The notes under the pieces are model-generated. The model saw only the letters and a list, made by a program, of their open reading frames with translations. It was not told where the DNA came from and searched no databases. From Rikenellaceae bacterium (GTDB taxonomy: Bacteria; Bacteroidota; Bacteroidia; Bacteroidales; UBA932), in the NCBI GenBank assembly GCA_900771335.1, contig CAAGNP010000016.1:1-27081 (forward strand): a stretch of DNA of 27,081 bases, written 5' to 3'. A program made the position numbers and the translations under genes. Shown piece after piece: positions 15,198 through 23,690 of the stretch (positions are counted from its first letter, which is position 1; each line of letters starts with the position of its first letter).

Positions 15198-16453
15198 TGA
15201 AAGTGGTGAAGAGGGCACAGGTGGTGCTTGGATTGGTGTGGGAGAGTGTTCAATTCGCGATGTCATCATTGAGGACCAACAAATTCAGAACTCTCCTCTG
15301 TCTATTGGGGATAAGTATCGGTATTTTTTCTATCGTTCTGGTCTTGTCTGTAGTCGGTGGGCTCAAGAGCAATATCCGTGAGGGCCTCAGCTCTTTGGGT
15401 GGCAACACCATTACTGTCCAGAGGGAGCCCTGGGAGATGCAGGAGGGTGACGACTGGTGGGAATTGGTCAAAAGGCCACCTGTCGAGGTGGAGGACTATG
15501 AATTTGTCAGGCGTTACAGCAGCTATTGTGAGGCTGTCACATTTTTCTCCATGTTCACTTCGGATGCCTCCTACCTCAGGAATACATTCCGTGATGCAAA
15601 CATTGTATGTGTCGCTTCCGATTTTGAGAAGATATTTACCTTCGGAATAGAGCAAGGGAGGTGGTTTTCTCACGATGAGTCACAAGGAAGGCAGAGACTT
15701 TGTTTCCTTGGGGCAGAGGTGGCCCAGGGGCTCTTCGGTGCAGGTAATTGTGTGGGCAAGAGGCTTAAATTGGGGGGATTTGACGGATATGTGATAGGGG
15801 TTGCACAACGGCAAGGGGAGAGTATGGCAAGCATTTTCGATATAGACAATTCCATTTTTATCCCACTTGGTTTTGGTGAGATCGTAGGTGGTATCGGTGG
15901 AGGCGGAGCCATTGCAATAGCCCCGGGGGAGGGTATCGGTGCTGATGCTGTAACCGATCAGGTGAGATCTCTGGTCCGAAGCAGAAGGGGACTTGCCCCA
16001 GATGAGGAGGATAATTTCTCCATCAACAGGATGAGTTACCTTTCGGGTGCAGTGGATGATCTTTTCAGAACCATCAATCTGGTAGGGTGGATAATCGGTG
16101 GGTTTGCACTTCTTATAGGGGCTTTCGGTATTGCCAATATCCTATTTGTCTCGGTAAGGGAGAGGATGCCTCAAATAGGTATCCAAAAAGCCCTCGGTGC
16201 CCCGAATTATCTTATACTTGTCCAGTTTTTGGCAGAATCTGCAGCATTGTCTTTGGTAGGAGGTTCTCTTGGAATTTTGATAGTTGTGATTATATCGTTA
16301 TTTTTGGAGGGAAATTCTCCGATTCCATTTGAGCTTACTGTAGTGAGTGTGATTGAAGGGGTGGTGATAGCTTTGGTTGTGGGTGTTTTGTCGGGATTGG
16401 TTCCTGCTTACTCGGCGGCAAAAATGGACCCGGTAAAGGCGATAAATATGTAA
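15194..16453 (+). CDS. MacB/FtsX-type ABC transporter permease
   Basis: A 419-residue inner-membrane protein with the MacB-type layout: one N-terminal membrane helix (LLCLLGISIGIFSIVLVLSV, about 34-55), a large periplasmic domain (about 56-285) and three C-terminal helices between about 290 and 412, ending AYSAAKMDPVKAINM. The PVxAI ending and the IGIQKALGAPN loop between the last helices are family signatures. These permeases pair with an ATPase and usually move lipoproteins, peptides or signals out of the membrane, or act as mechanotransmitters. No ATPase gene is adjacent. Its ATG at 15194 overlaps the mutS stop by 4 nt (an ATG at 15197 is the alternative), implying translational coupling. 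Confidence 0.88.
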   Translation: MMKVVKRAQVVLGLVWESVQFAMSSLRTNKFRTLLCLLGISIGIFSIVLVLSVVGGLKSNIREGLSSLGGNTITVQREPWEMQEGDDWWELVKRPPVEVEDYEFVRRYSSYCEAVTFFSMFTSDASYLRNTFRDANIVCVASDFEKIFTFGIEQGRWFSHDESQGRQRLCFLGAEVAQGLFGAGNCVGKRLKLGGFDGYVIGVAQRQGESMASIFDIDNSIFIPLGFGEIVGGIGGGGAIAIAPGEGIGADAVTDQVRSLVRSRRGLAPDEEDNFSINRMSYLSGAVDDLFRTINLVGWIIGGFALLIGAFGIANILFVSVRERMPQIGIQKALGAPNYLILVQFLAESAALSLVGGSLGILIVVIISLFLEGNSPIPFELTVVSVIEGVVIALVVGVLSGLVPAYSAAKMDPVKAINM

Positions 16454-16474
16454 TACATTATAAAACTCAACACT

Positions 16475-17638
16475 ATGCGCATTTCTAAATTTTTCTTGGC
16501 AATTGCCGCCTCTTTGGTATTGGTGTCAGCTTGTGCCACTACCCCTGAACAAAGGACAGATAAAGCTATCCGTGATGTAATGAAAGAGTTCCAGGCAGTA
16601 GGTATCTCTGCTGCAGTGGTAAAGGATGGCCAGATAGTATACAATGAATCTTTCGGATACAAAGATTTGAAAACCAAAGCACCTCTTGCCAACAGTGATG
16701 TGATGAGGATCGCTTCCATCTCCAAATCCTTTACAGCCACTTCTCTTCTACAGCTTGTAGACCAGGGTATCATCTCCCTTGATGACGATGTAAGTAATCT
16801 TATCGGTTTCAAAATCAGAAATCCCCACCATCCTGAGGTTCCCATTACCCTTAAAATGGTCCTTTCACACACAGCAAGTATCAAAGATAAAGAGGACTAT
16901 TTCACACTTGACCACCTCAACCCTGCAGTTTACGGTGACTGCGTAGAGTCTTATTTCGAATATGCACCGGGTGAGGGCTACAACTACTCGAATATGGGTC
17001 TCAATCTTGCAGGAACCATCCTTGAGAAGGTGTCAGGTGTCCGTTTTGATGACTATGTGAGGACAAATGTGATCCACAAACTTGGTCTTTATGGCGGTCA
17101 TAACATTGACTCACTCGACGCAAGCAAGTTCGCCCTTATCTACTCATACAGAGATGGTGAGTTCGTAGAGTCCAAAGGTGCTTACAAGAGCAGATCTGAA
17201 GATATGCCAGGTTATGTATTTGGCTATTCTTCACCTATCTTCTCACCTACAGGTGGTGTCAAGATCTCAGCAAAAGACTTGGCTACATATATGATGATGC
17301 ATATGAACTATGGCGAGCTTAATGGTGTCCGCATCATCTCAGAAGAGTCGGCGAAAGCTATGCAAACACCTGTATGGATCGTAAAAAATGAGGGTGATGA
17401 GCAATATGGTCTATGTCTGAGGGAGTTCATAGACTATCTTGATGATCCCAAATACAACACCCCTGGAAGCTATCCTGTAGGTCACACCGGTGGTGCATAT
17501 GGTCTAAACAGTATTATGCTTTGGAGTCCTGCTGACGGGTGGGGTATTGTAGCTATGACCAATGGTTACGCACCGGTAGAAGGTAAAGGTTTCCTCAAGA
17601 CCCTTACCAATGCTATCTATAACGCATACTTGAAATAG
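16475..17638 (+). CDS. Beta-lactamase-fold serine hydrolase lipoprotein
   Basis: A lipoprotein signal (lipidated Cys20 in LVSAC) leads a 387-residue class C beta-lactamase/penicillin-binding-protein-like domain. The catalytic SxxK is S81-I-S-K84, the YxN motif is Y171-S-N173 and the third motif is HTGG within VGHTGGAYG. Family members include DD-peptidases, esterases and D-amino-acid amidases. A short single-domain periplasmic form such as this is more often a peptidase or esterase than a resistance enzyme, so a resistance role should not be assumed. It lies 21 nt after the permease and 18 nt before the glycosyltransferase, and all three may concern the envelope. Confidence 0.9.
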   Translation: MRISKFFLAIAASLVLVSACATTPEQRTDKAIRDVMKEFQAVGISAAVVKDGQIVYNESFGYKDLKTKAPLANSDVMRIASISKSFTATSLLQLVDQGIISLDDDVSNLIGFKIRNPHHPEVPITLKMVLSHTASIKDKEDYFTLDHLNPAVYGDCVESYFEYAPGEGYNYSNMGLNLAGTILEKVSGVRFDDYVRTNVIHKLGLYGGHNIDSLDASKFALIYSYRDGEFVESKGAYKSRSEDMPGYVFGYSSPIFSPTGGVKISAKDLATYMMMHMNYGELNGVRIISEESAKAMQTPVWIVKNEGDEQYGLCLREFIDYLDDPKYNTPGSYPVGHTGGAYGLNSIMLWSPADGWGIVAMTNGYAPVEGKGFLKTLTNAIYNAYLK

Positions 17639-17656
17639 ACTGACAGCTGCGAATCG

Positions 17657-19405
17657 ATGAAGAAGGTTCTTATTATCACATATTATTGGCCGCCATCAGG
17701 TGGGTCCGGGGTGCAGAGATGGCTGAAGTTTGCGAAGTACCTCCCCAAATATGGGTGGCAGCCTATAATTTATACCCCTTCCAATCCTGAGAACCCCGCC
17801 ACTGATACCTCTCTGGAGAGGGAGGTGCCGGAAGAGGCTGTAGTGATAAGGAGACCCATTTCAGAACCATACCAGATTTATAAGAAATTTTTCAGCCGCG
17901 GTGGCGGAGTCCAAAAAGGTGGCTCAGCGGTGGTAAACCCCATCAACCAGTCGGGAAAGAAAAGTTTTCTCCAGAAGGTAAGCCTGTGGATCAGGGCAAA
18001 TATATTTATCCCTGATCCAAGGATCTCCTGGGTCCGTCCGTCGGTCTCATATCTTACGGAATATCTGGATGACACTCCGGTCGATGCCATCATCAGTACA
18101 GGCCCACCACACTCCATGCATCTTATAGCCAGGGAACTTCATCGTCGCACAGGTATTTGCTGGATAGCAGACTTCAGGGACCCCTGGACAGAGATATTCT
18201 ATTTCAAACACCTTCCTATGACCTCCTGGGCCAGGAAGAGACACAAGAAGCTGGAGAGATTTGTGGTCAGAGAGGCAGATGCGGTAGTATCTGTGACCAG
18301 GCAGATGACTGCAGACTTCGCAAACACTCTGGAGACATGCAAGAGATCCAAGCTACACACCATTTGTAATGGGTATGACGATACTGATTTCATACTCCCG
18401 GATCCTGTCGTTCCTGATCCCAAATTTACCCTTGTCCACACCGGGCTCTTCTCTGCCGACGGGAATCCTGTCAGACTGTGGGAGGTCCTCAGGGAGATGT
18501 GTGACCGGAATCCGAATTTCAGGAAAGATCTCAGAATTCGTCTCGCTGGAAAAGTGGATAAAGAGGTGCTGGAATCGATAGGTGCCAACTCTCTTGAAGG
18601 GAATCTGGAGAATTTGGGATATTTGCCGCACAACACCATCCCTCGCCTCCAGCAATGCGGATGGGCTCTCTTGCTCCCGTTAAGAAATGAGCCGGAATCC
18701 AAAGCAATATTGACTGGTAAATTTTTTGAGTATCTCGCTGCCGGCAGGCCTGTAGTGGCCTTTGGTCCAAAGGATGGGGAGATGGCAAAGGTGCTGGGTG
18801 AGATCCGTTCCGGAGTCATTTTCGAATGGGATGAAAAGGACCCTTTGCACCAACATATAGAGACTCTATATAAAGATTTCAGGCTGGGTAACCACACATC
18901 ATCCAAGGACGAGTCCCTTATCAGAAAATATTCACGCAGAAGTCTTACCGGGGAGATGGTGAAGGTAATGGAGGGTGTGATAGAGGCCGGGCAAAAGTCA
19001 AAACCGGGAGAAGGGGGATCTTCTGTGGCTATCCTGAAAAAGTGTACGGAATTTGATATACGCTATTTCAAATCGGTGTCGGATATACAGACATTCGGAC
19101 GTAAGGAGTTTGATCTGTTCGATAAAGTGGTGTTGGAGACCAGGCAGAGGAGGAGAATCCTCACCTTTTCCGGAACCTTTGTGGTCCCTCCATTTCAGGA
19201 GATAAAGAGGTTGGCAAACACTATCTACACCCTTTACGGAGAAGATACCAAAGGTGGAAAATTATTTTCCAATGAGGACATGTACTCTATCAAAGTAGGG
19301 AAGTGGGGCCCAAAGTGGGATGCAGTCAGCAAGGAGGGGACTACTATCTCGCTATTTTGGGACAGGGAAAGCAGGCTGTTTCAGATGGTGGTGACTATTC
19401 TGTAG
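17657..19405 (+). CDS. GT4-like glycosyltransferase with C-terminal extension
   Basis: Residues 1-450 form a GT-B glycosyltransferase: N-terminal IITYYWPPSGGSGVQRW with the glycine-rich acceptor loop, HTGLF at 261-265 opening the donor domain, GNLENLGYLPH, and KFFEYLAAGRPVVAF (355-369) in the donor-sugar site. Such proteins add sugars to envelope polysaccharides. Typical members stop near 430 residues, but this one continues for about 125 (457-582) with a compact segment rich in aromatic and basic residues that I do not recognise. Frame and base use continue smoothly, so it reads as a genuine fusion. The gene ends tail to tail inside the glycerate kinase gene with a 25-nt overlap. It is not within an evident polysaccharide cluster. 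Confidence 0.88.
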   Translation: MKKVLIITYYWPPSGGSGVQRWLKFAKYLPKYGWQPIIYTPSNPENPATDTSLEREVPEEAVVIRRPISEPYQIYKKFFSRGGGVQKGGSAVVNPINQSGKKSFLQKVSLWIRANIFIPDPRISWVRPSVSYLTEYLDDTPVDAIISTGPPHSMHLIARELHRRTGICWIADFRDPWTEIFYFKHLPMTSWARKRHKKLERFVVREADAVVSVTRQMTADFANTLETCKRSKLHTICNGYDDTDFILPDPVVPDPKFTLVHTGLFSADGNPVRLWEVLREMCDRNPNFRKDLRIRLAGKVDKEVLESIGANSLEGNLENLGYLPHNTIPRLQQCGWALLLPLRNEPESKAILTGKFFEYLAAGRPVVAFGPKDGEMAKVLGEIRSGVIFEWDEKDPLHQHIETLYKDFRLGNHTSSKDESLIRKYSRRSLTGEMVKVMEGVIEAGQKSKPGEGGSSVAILKKCTEFDIRYFKSVSDIQTFGRKEFDLFDKVVLETRQRRRILTFSGTFVVPPFQEIKRLANTIYTLYGEDTKGGKLFSNEDMYSIKVGKWGPKWDAVSKEGTTISLFWDRESRLFQMVVTIL

Positions 19406-20499
19406 GCCGCCTCTTTAAGTTTTTCAGCAGCATTGTTCATAGGATCTTTTGGGAACAGGGAGGCTACTGACAGCACACGGCAAATTCCATGGCTGCGGTA
19501 TATCTCCTCGGGTACGACATTGCGGCCGCATAGGAGCCAAAGGGGTTTTCTGTATTGGGCGCACAGCTGGGCAATGCCCAAAGGCAATTTCCCTTCAAGC
19601 GACTGTCCGTCGAATTTTCCTTCACCGGTCACCACAAGATCTGCGGAGGCGATCTCCTTCTCTACACCCATCATGTCTGTGAAAACCCTCCACCCCTGAA
19701 GGATCCTGGCTTGCAGCACTCCGTGCAATGCAAATCCGACACCACCGGCAGCGCCGGCACCGGGGTATTGCGTCAGCTCTTCAAAGGGAAGCCGGCGCCA
19801 TTTGGCGACAGCCTCACCCCAAAGGCGTAGCCTCTCTTCCAGAACAGGGATTGTCTCATCTGTAGCACCCTTCTGCCTGCCGTATATTGCGGTAGCGCCA
19901 TTGGGACCCAAAAGTGGATTTTCTACATCACAAGCCACCTCTATTTCGGTCTCCCACAAGTGCGGAGTTGTCTTCTCCACATCTGTGCTGTCGAGAATAT
20001 TGCCCGCAGGGTCATATCTGAAACCAAGTGCCTCCAACATTCCGATACCTCCGTCATTGGTGGCACTGCCACCTATGGCAACCACCACTTTCCTGGCATG
20101 CCTATCTTCTATTGCGCAGCGAATCAGCTCCCCCAGTCCATATGTGGATGCCCTGAGGATGTCGCGCTCCGCAGGAGGGATAAGCCCCAGACCGGAGATT
20201 TGTGCCATCTCGATAAAGGCAGTCTCTCCAAGCATAAGAAATGGGGCAGATATTTTCTCCCCAAGGGGATTTGTGGCTTGAGTGGCGATGCGCTCTCCCC
20301 CGACGGCACTCTCTACCACCGCCAGACTTCCGTCTCCGCCATCTGCCATCGGGAAGAGGTGGAATGTCCCCTCTGGCAGGGCCTTTTCAAGACCCTCTTT
20401 GATCGCTTGGGCTGCCTGGGGAGCGGTAATGGTCCCTTTGAATTTGTCGACAGCCACTACGATTTTACGGTATCTATTATTTGGTGCTATTTCGGCCAT
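19381..20499 (-). CDS. Glycerate kinase
   Basis: ATP-dependent phosphorylation of D-glycerate (GarK/GlxK family, normally giving 2-phosphoglycerate), feeding glycerate into glycolysis. The 372-residue length is typical. Family motifs are IVVAVDKFKGTITAPQA at the start, MADGGDGSLAVVESAVGG, VAIGGSATNDGGIGMLEALGF, the GAGAAGGVGFAL stretch and TGEGKFDGQSLEGK. The ATG at 20499 begins just before the conserved first strand. The gene diverges from the S46 peptidase: its first codons contain that gene's -33 element, and a possible -7 of its own lies at 20528-20535. It is not in an operon with a visible glycerate-producing enzyme. Confidence 0.95.
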   Translation of the reverse strand: MAEIAPNNRYRKIVVAVDKFKGTITAPQAAQAIKEGLEKALPEGTFHLFPMADGGDGSLAVVESAVGGERIATQATNPLGEKISAPFLMLGETAFIEMAQISGLGLIPPAERDILRASTYGLGELIRCAIEDRHARKVVVAIGGSATNDGGIGMLEALGFRYDPAGNILDSTDVEKTTPHLWETEIEVACDVENPLLGPNGATAIYGRQKGATDETIPVLEERLRLWGEAVAKWRRLPFEELTQYPGAGAAGGVGFALHGVLQARILQGWRVFTDMMGVEKEIASADLVVTGEGKFDGQSLEGKLPLGIAQLCAQYRKPLWLLCGRNVVPEEIYRSHGICRVLSVASLFPKDPMNNAAEKLKEAAYRIVTTI

Positions 20500-20512
20500 T
20501 TTATTATCTTTG
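20480..20512 (+). promoter_or_regulatory. Promoter for S46 peptidase-mrp-yfhO run
   Basis: TTTG (20480-20483), 21 bases, then TATCTTTG (20505-20512) is a full match to the Bacteroidetes -33/-7 arrangement and the best promoter in the window. Initiation would be near 20519. The -33 part lies within the first codons of the divergent glycerate kinase gene. Confidence 0.7.
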
Positions 20513-20527
20513 TCTCCTTAATGAGAA

Positions 20528-20535
20528 CAAATTTA
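20528..20535 (-). promoter_or_regulatory. Putative -7 element for glycerate kinase
   Basis: On the minus strand this reads TAAATTTG, a TAnnTTTG match 28 nt upstream of the kinase ATG. No matching -33 element is visible. It falls within the expected leader of the S46 peptidase transcript. Confidence 0.35.
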
Positions 20536-20553
20536 ATCTTAAAAAACAATAGT

Positions 20554-22662
20554 ATGAAAAAAATCAATTTATTGGTTGTAGCGATGTTCATCCTTTCATT
20601 GTTTCCGATGAAGGCAGATGAGGGTATGTGGCTGTTGCCTCTTCTCGAAAAGATGAACGGAAAGAAAATGGCTGAAATGGGATTTACCCTCACCCCTGAG
20701 GATATCTATTCTATCAACCACTCTTCACTGAAGGACGCTATCGTCCACTTTGGCGGAGGTTGTACAGGTGAAATCGTATCGAAAAACGGTCTTCTTTTCA
20801 CCAATCACCACTGCGGTTATGGAAGCATCCAGAAGCTCAGTTCGGTAGAGCACAACTACCTTAAAGACGGCTACTGGGCCATGAGCCTTAAAGAGGAGCT
20901 CCCTGCAGAGGGTCTTACAGTAACATTCCTTGAGAGTTTTACCGATGTTACCAAACAGGTGGAGAAAGGGATCAAGAAAGCCTCTACACCTGCTGAAAGG
21001 GATTCACTTATGGCTGTTGTGATAGAGCAGCTTCAGAAAAAAGCTGTAGGTGACAACAAGCACATTACCGCTCAGGTGAGATCTTTCTATGGTGGCAATT
21101 CATATTACCTTATCGTCTACAAAACTTACAGGGATATCCGTTTTGTAGGTGCGCCACCTTCATCTATCGGTAAATTTGGTGCCGATACAGACAACTGGAT
21201 GTGGCCACGTCACACCGGCGACTTCTCTGTATTCAGAGTATATGCCGACAAGGACAACAACCCAGCTGACTACTCACCTGACAACGTACCTTACACTCCT
21301 AAGAACTTCCTTAAAATATCCCTTAAAGGTGTACAGGAGGGTGATCCTACCATCATCATGGGTTATCCAGGCCGTACAAACCGCTTTATGACCCGTTCTG
21401 AGCTTGTAGAGCAGAGAGACCTCTCAAATGCTATCGCCATCAAACTTCGTGGCATCCGTCAGGAGGTTCTTATGGCAGATATGGAGGCTGATCCAAAGAT
21501 TATGATCCAGTATGCAAGCAAATATTCAGGATCATCAAACGGCTGGAAGAAATGGATCGGAATGAATGAGACATTTGCCAAACTCAATGTGGAAGAGCGT
21601 CGTGCTCAGGAGGAGGCCAAATTTACCGAATGGGTAAATCAGAGCAGCAAAAGGGTAGAAAAATATGGTAAAGCCCTCGAGAAAATCAATACAGCTGTGG
21701 CAGCCCGTGCAGAGTCTTACGCATTGCTCCTCAAGACCAGTGAATCTGTAGGTAGAATCGAACTTACCGGCATCATCTCAAGAGTTCTTAGAAACATCGA
21801 CAATAAGGAGAGACTTAATGCCACTCTTGAGTCATTCTACAAGGACTACTCTGTGTCTACCGACAGAAAGGTGGCCAAGGCAATGATCAAAGCCTACCTT
21901 GAAGAGGTTTGTGCAGATAACCGTGCAGACTTCGTTAAAGTGATAGAATCTGATTTTGGTGGCGATGTGGATGCTTACGTGGACAATATGTTTGACAACT
22001 CTGTATTTGTAAGCAAAGATAAATTCAATGAAGCTCTCGCTGCTGATGTAGACTTGAATGAAGATCCTGCTGTGAAGCTTTTCTCTTCTATATCGGAAGT
22101 ACAGCCTGCGCTTATACAGGCATACACAAAAGATGCAGAGATGTTTGCACAGGGTAAGAAAGAGTATATAGCAGGTACATTGGAGATGCGTAAAGGTGAG
22201 GCGATCTATCCCGATGCAAACTCAACCATGCGTCTTACTTACGGACAAGTTCTTCCATACTCGCCACGTGACGCTGTCGAGTATTTGTACTACACTACAC
22301 TTGACGGTGTGATGGAGAAAGAGGATCCTACAAACTGGGAATTCGAAGTTCCTGCCCGTCTAAAAGAACTTTGGAAAAACAAGGATTTCGGCCAATATGG
22401 TCTGCCTAACGGCAAAATGCCTGTATGCTTCCTCTCAAACAACGATATCACAGGTGGTAATTCAGGCTCACCTATTCTCAATGGAAACGGAGAGCTTATC
22501 GGTCTCGCATTTGACGGAAACTGGGAGTCTATGAGCAGCGACATCATCTTCGAGCCGGAACTTCAGAGATGTATCAACGTAGACGCACGTTACGTACTGT
22601 TCATCATCGACAAATTCGGTGGTGCAGGTTATCTCCTTGACGAAATGGAAATTGTAAAATAA
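20554..22662 (+). CDS. S46-family dipeptidyl-peptidase (DPP7-like)
   Basis: An exported serine peptidase that removes dipeptides from peptide N-termini in the periplasm, an important nutrient route in asaccharolytic Bacteroidales. From the ATG at 20554 it is 702 residues with a signal peptide (INLLVVAMFILSLFPMKA, then DEGMW, the usual mature start). The triad is His85 in FTNHHCGY, Asp223 in RHTGDF and Ser637 in GGNSGSP. The S1-specificity position falls in FDGNW (Gly655). As I recall, Gly here marks DPP7-like enzymes that prefer hydrophobic residues and Arg marks Asp/Glu-preferring DPP11. The frame is open further upstream, but 20554 follows the promoter and begins the signal peptide; an ATG at 20521 would lie almost at the transcript start. 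mrp follows after 3 nt. Confidence 0.94.
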   Translation: MKKINLLVVAMFILSLFPMKADEGMWLLPLLEKMNGKKMAEMGFTLTPEDIYSINHSSLKDAIVHFGGGCTGEIVSKNGLLFTNHHCGYGSIQKLSSVEHNYLKDGYWAMSLKEELPAEGLTVTFLESFTDVTKQVEKGIKKASTPAERDSLMAVVIEQLQKKAVGDNKHITAQVRSFYGGNSYYLIVYKTYRDIRFVGAPPSSIGKFGADTDNWMWPRHTGDFSVFRVYADKDNNPADYSPDNVPYTPKNFLKISLKGVQEGDPTIIMGYPGRTNRFMTRSELVEQRDLSNAIAIKLRGIRQEVLMADMEADPKIMIQYASKYSGSSNGWKKWIGMNETFAKLNVEERRAQEEAKFTEWVNQSSKRVEKYGKALEKINTAVAARAESYALLLKTSESVGRIELTGIISRVLRNIDNKERLNATLESFYKDYSVSTDRKVAKAMIKAYLEEVCADNRADFVKVIESDFGGDVDAYVDNMFDNSVFVSKDKFNEALAADVDLNEDPAVKLFSSISEVQPALIQAYTKDAEMFAQGKKEYIAGTLEMRKGEAIYPDANSTMRLTYGQVLPYSPRDAVEYLYYTTLDGVMEKEDPTNWEFEVPARLKELWKNKDFGQYGLPNGKMPVCFLSNNDITGGNSGSPILNGNGELIGLAFDGNWESMSSDIIFEPELQRCINVDARYVLFIIDKFGGAGYLLDEMEIVK

Positions 22663-22665
22663 GTA

Positions 22666-23688
22666 ATGGAACAGGAAGTTTTAGCAATATTATCACAGAT
22701 TATTCACCCTGCCAAGGATGCAGATATCCTCAACCTTGGCATGGTGGAGGATGTGAGGGTTGAGGATGGCAAAATCAAATTCAGACTTGTATCCTCATCA
22801 CCGGATCCACTATTGGGATCGATCAAAAAACAATGTGAAGTGCTTCTGAAGGAGACCTTCCCTGAATACAAAGTCTCAATCATCGAACTGGTTCGTGAGA
22901 AGAAAACCAAGAAACCACTTGAACTCGGTCAGGAGCAGCTTGCCGGTGTGGGTAAGATTATCGCTATCGCCTCAGGAAAAGGTGGTGTGGGTAAATCTAC
23001 AGTATCCACCAATCTGGCTATCGCACTTGCCAAAGCAGGATATAAGGTGGGTCTTACCGATGCGGATGTTTATGGTCCTTCTATCCCCAAGATGACAGGT
23101 ACAGAGGGGGCAATGCCCGATGTGGAGCAGACAGAGAACGGTGAACTTATCCTCCCTATCGAGAGATTTGGTGTGAAATGGATGTCAATAGGCTACTTTG
23201 CCACCCCTGAACAAACTTTGATATGGAGAGGCCCTATGGCTTGCAATGCCCTTAAGCAGATGGTGCTTCAGGTCAAATGGGGAGAGCTCGACTATCTCCT
23301 GATAGACCTTCCTCCTGGAACAGGAGATATACATATCTCTATGGTACACGATATTCCACTTTCAGGGGCAGTGATAGTGAGTACACCACAGGCCGTGGCC
23401 CTTGCTGATGTCCTTAAAGGTGTAAATATGTTCAGAAACAAGGATATCAATATACCTATCCTGGGCCTTGTGGAGAATATGGCGTGGTTTACCCCGGCAG
23501 AACTCCCTGAAAACAAATACTACATCTTCGGTAAAGAGGGTGGTGTAAAAATGGCACAGCAGCTCGGTATAGATCTCCTTGCCCAGATACCTATCTATAT
23601 GTCTATCCGCGAGAATGGTGACCTGGGTACCCCTCAGGCTATTCAGGAGTGGGATGACCTGGCCCAAGAGGTTGTTAAAAGAAGCTGA
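22666..23688 (+). CDS. mrp: Mrp/NBP35-type P-loop ATPase for Fe-S cluster delivery
   Basis: Cytoplasmic carrier that binds and transfers Fe-S clusters to apoproteins (Mrp/ApbC family). The 340-residue protein has an N-terminal DUF59/MIP18 domain (about 1-75, with HPAKDADILNLGMV) and a deviant Walker A GKGGVGKST (104-112), followed by DADVYGPSIP and LIDLPPGTGD. Near residues 270-290 many homologues have a CxxC that bridges a cluster across the dimer. Here that segment reads ENMAWFTPAELPENKYY with no cysteine; the only cysteines are 57 and 193. I recall this wording from other Bacteroidetes Mrp proteins, so it is probably lineage-wide. It starts 3 nt after the peptidase and ends 2 nt before yfhO. 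Confidence 0.94.
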   Translation: MEQEVLAILSQIIHPAKDADILNLGMVEDVRVEDGKIKFRLVSSSPDPLLGSIKKQCEVLLKETFPEYKVSIIELVREKKTKKPLELGQEQLAGVGKIIAIASGKGGVGKSTVSTNLAIALAKAGYKVGLTDADVYGPSIPKMTGTEGAMPDVEQTENGELILPIERFGVKWMSIGYFATPEQTLIWRGPMACNALKQMVLQVKWGELDYLLIDLPPGTGDIHISMVHDIPLSGAVIVSTPQAVALADVLKGVNMFRNKDINIPILGLVENMAWFTPAELPENKYYIFGKEGGVKMAQQLGIDLLAQIPIYMSIRENGDLGTPQAIQEWDDLAQEVVKRS

Positions 23689-23690
23689 AT

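Noticed and set aside
16475..17638. Antibiotic-resistance beta-lactamase
   Set aside because: The SISK, YSN and HTGG motifs fit the broad serine hydrolase family; nothing in the sequence points to resistance rather than a peptidase or esterase.
18199..18906. Leftward 235-codon frame inside the glycosyltransferase gene
   Set aside because: Serine- and proline-rich shadow frame with no recognisable motif; the sense strand encodes a clear GT-B protein.
19960..20553. Upstream extension of the S46 peptidase reading frame antisense to glycerate kinase
   Set aside because: The frame is open, but the promoter at 20480-20512 and the signal peptide beginning at 20554 fix the start. The extension is only the shadow of the kinase gene.
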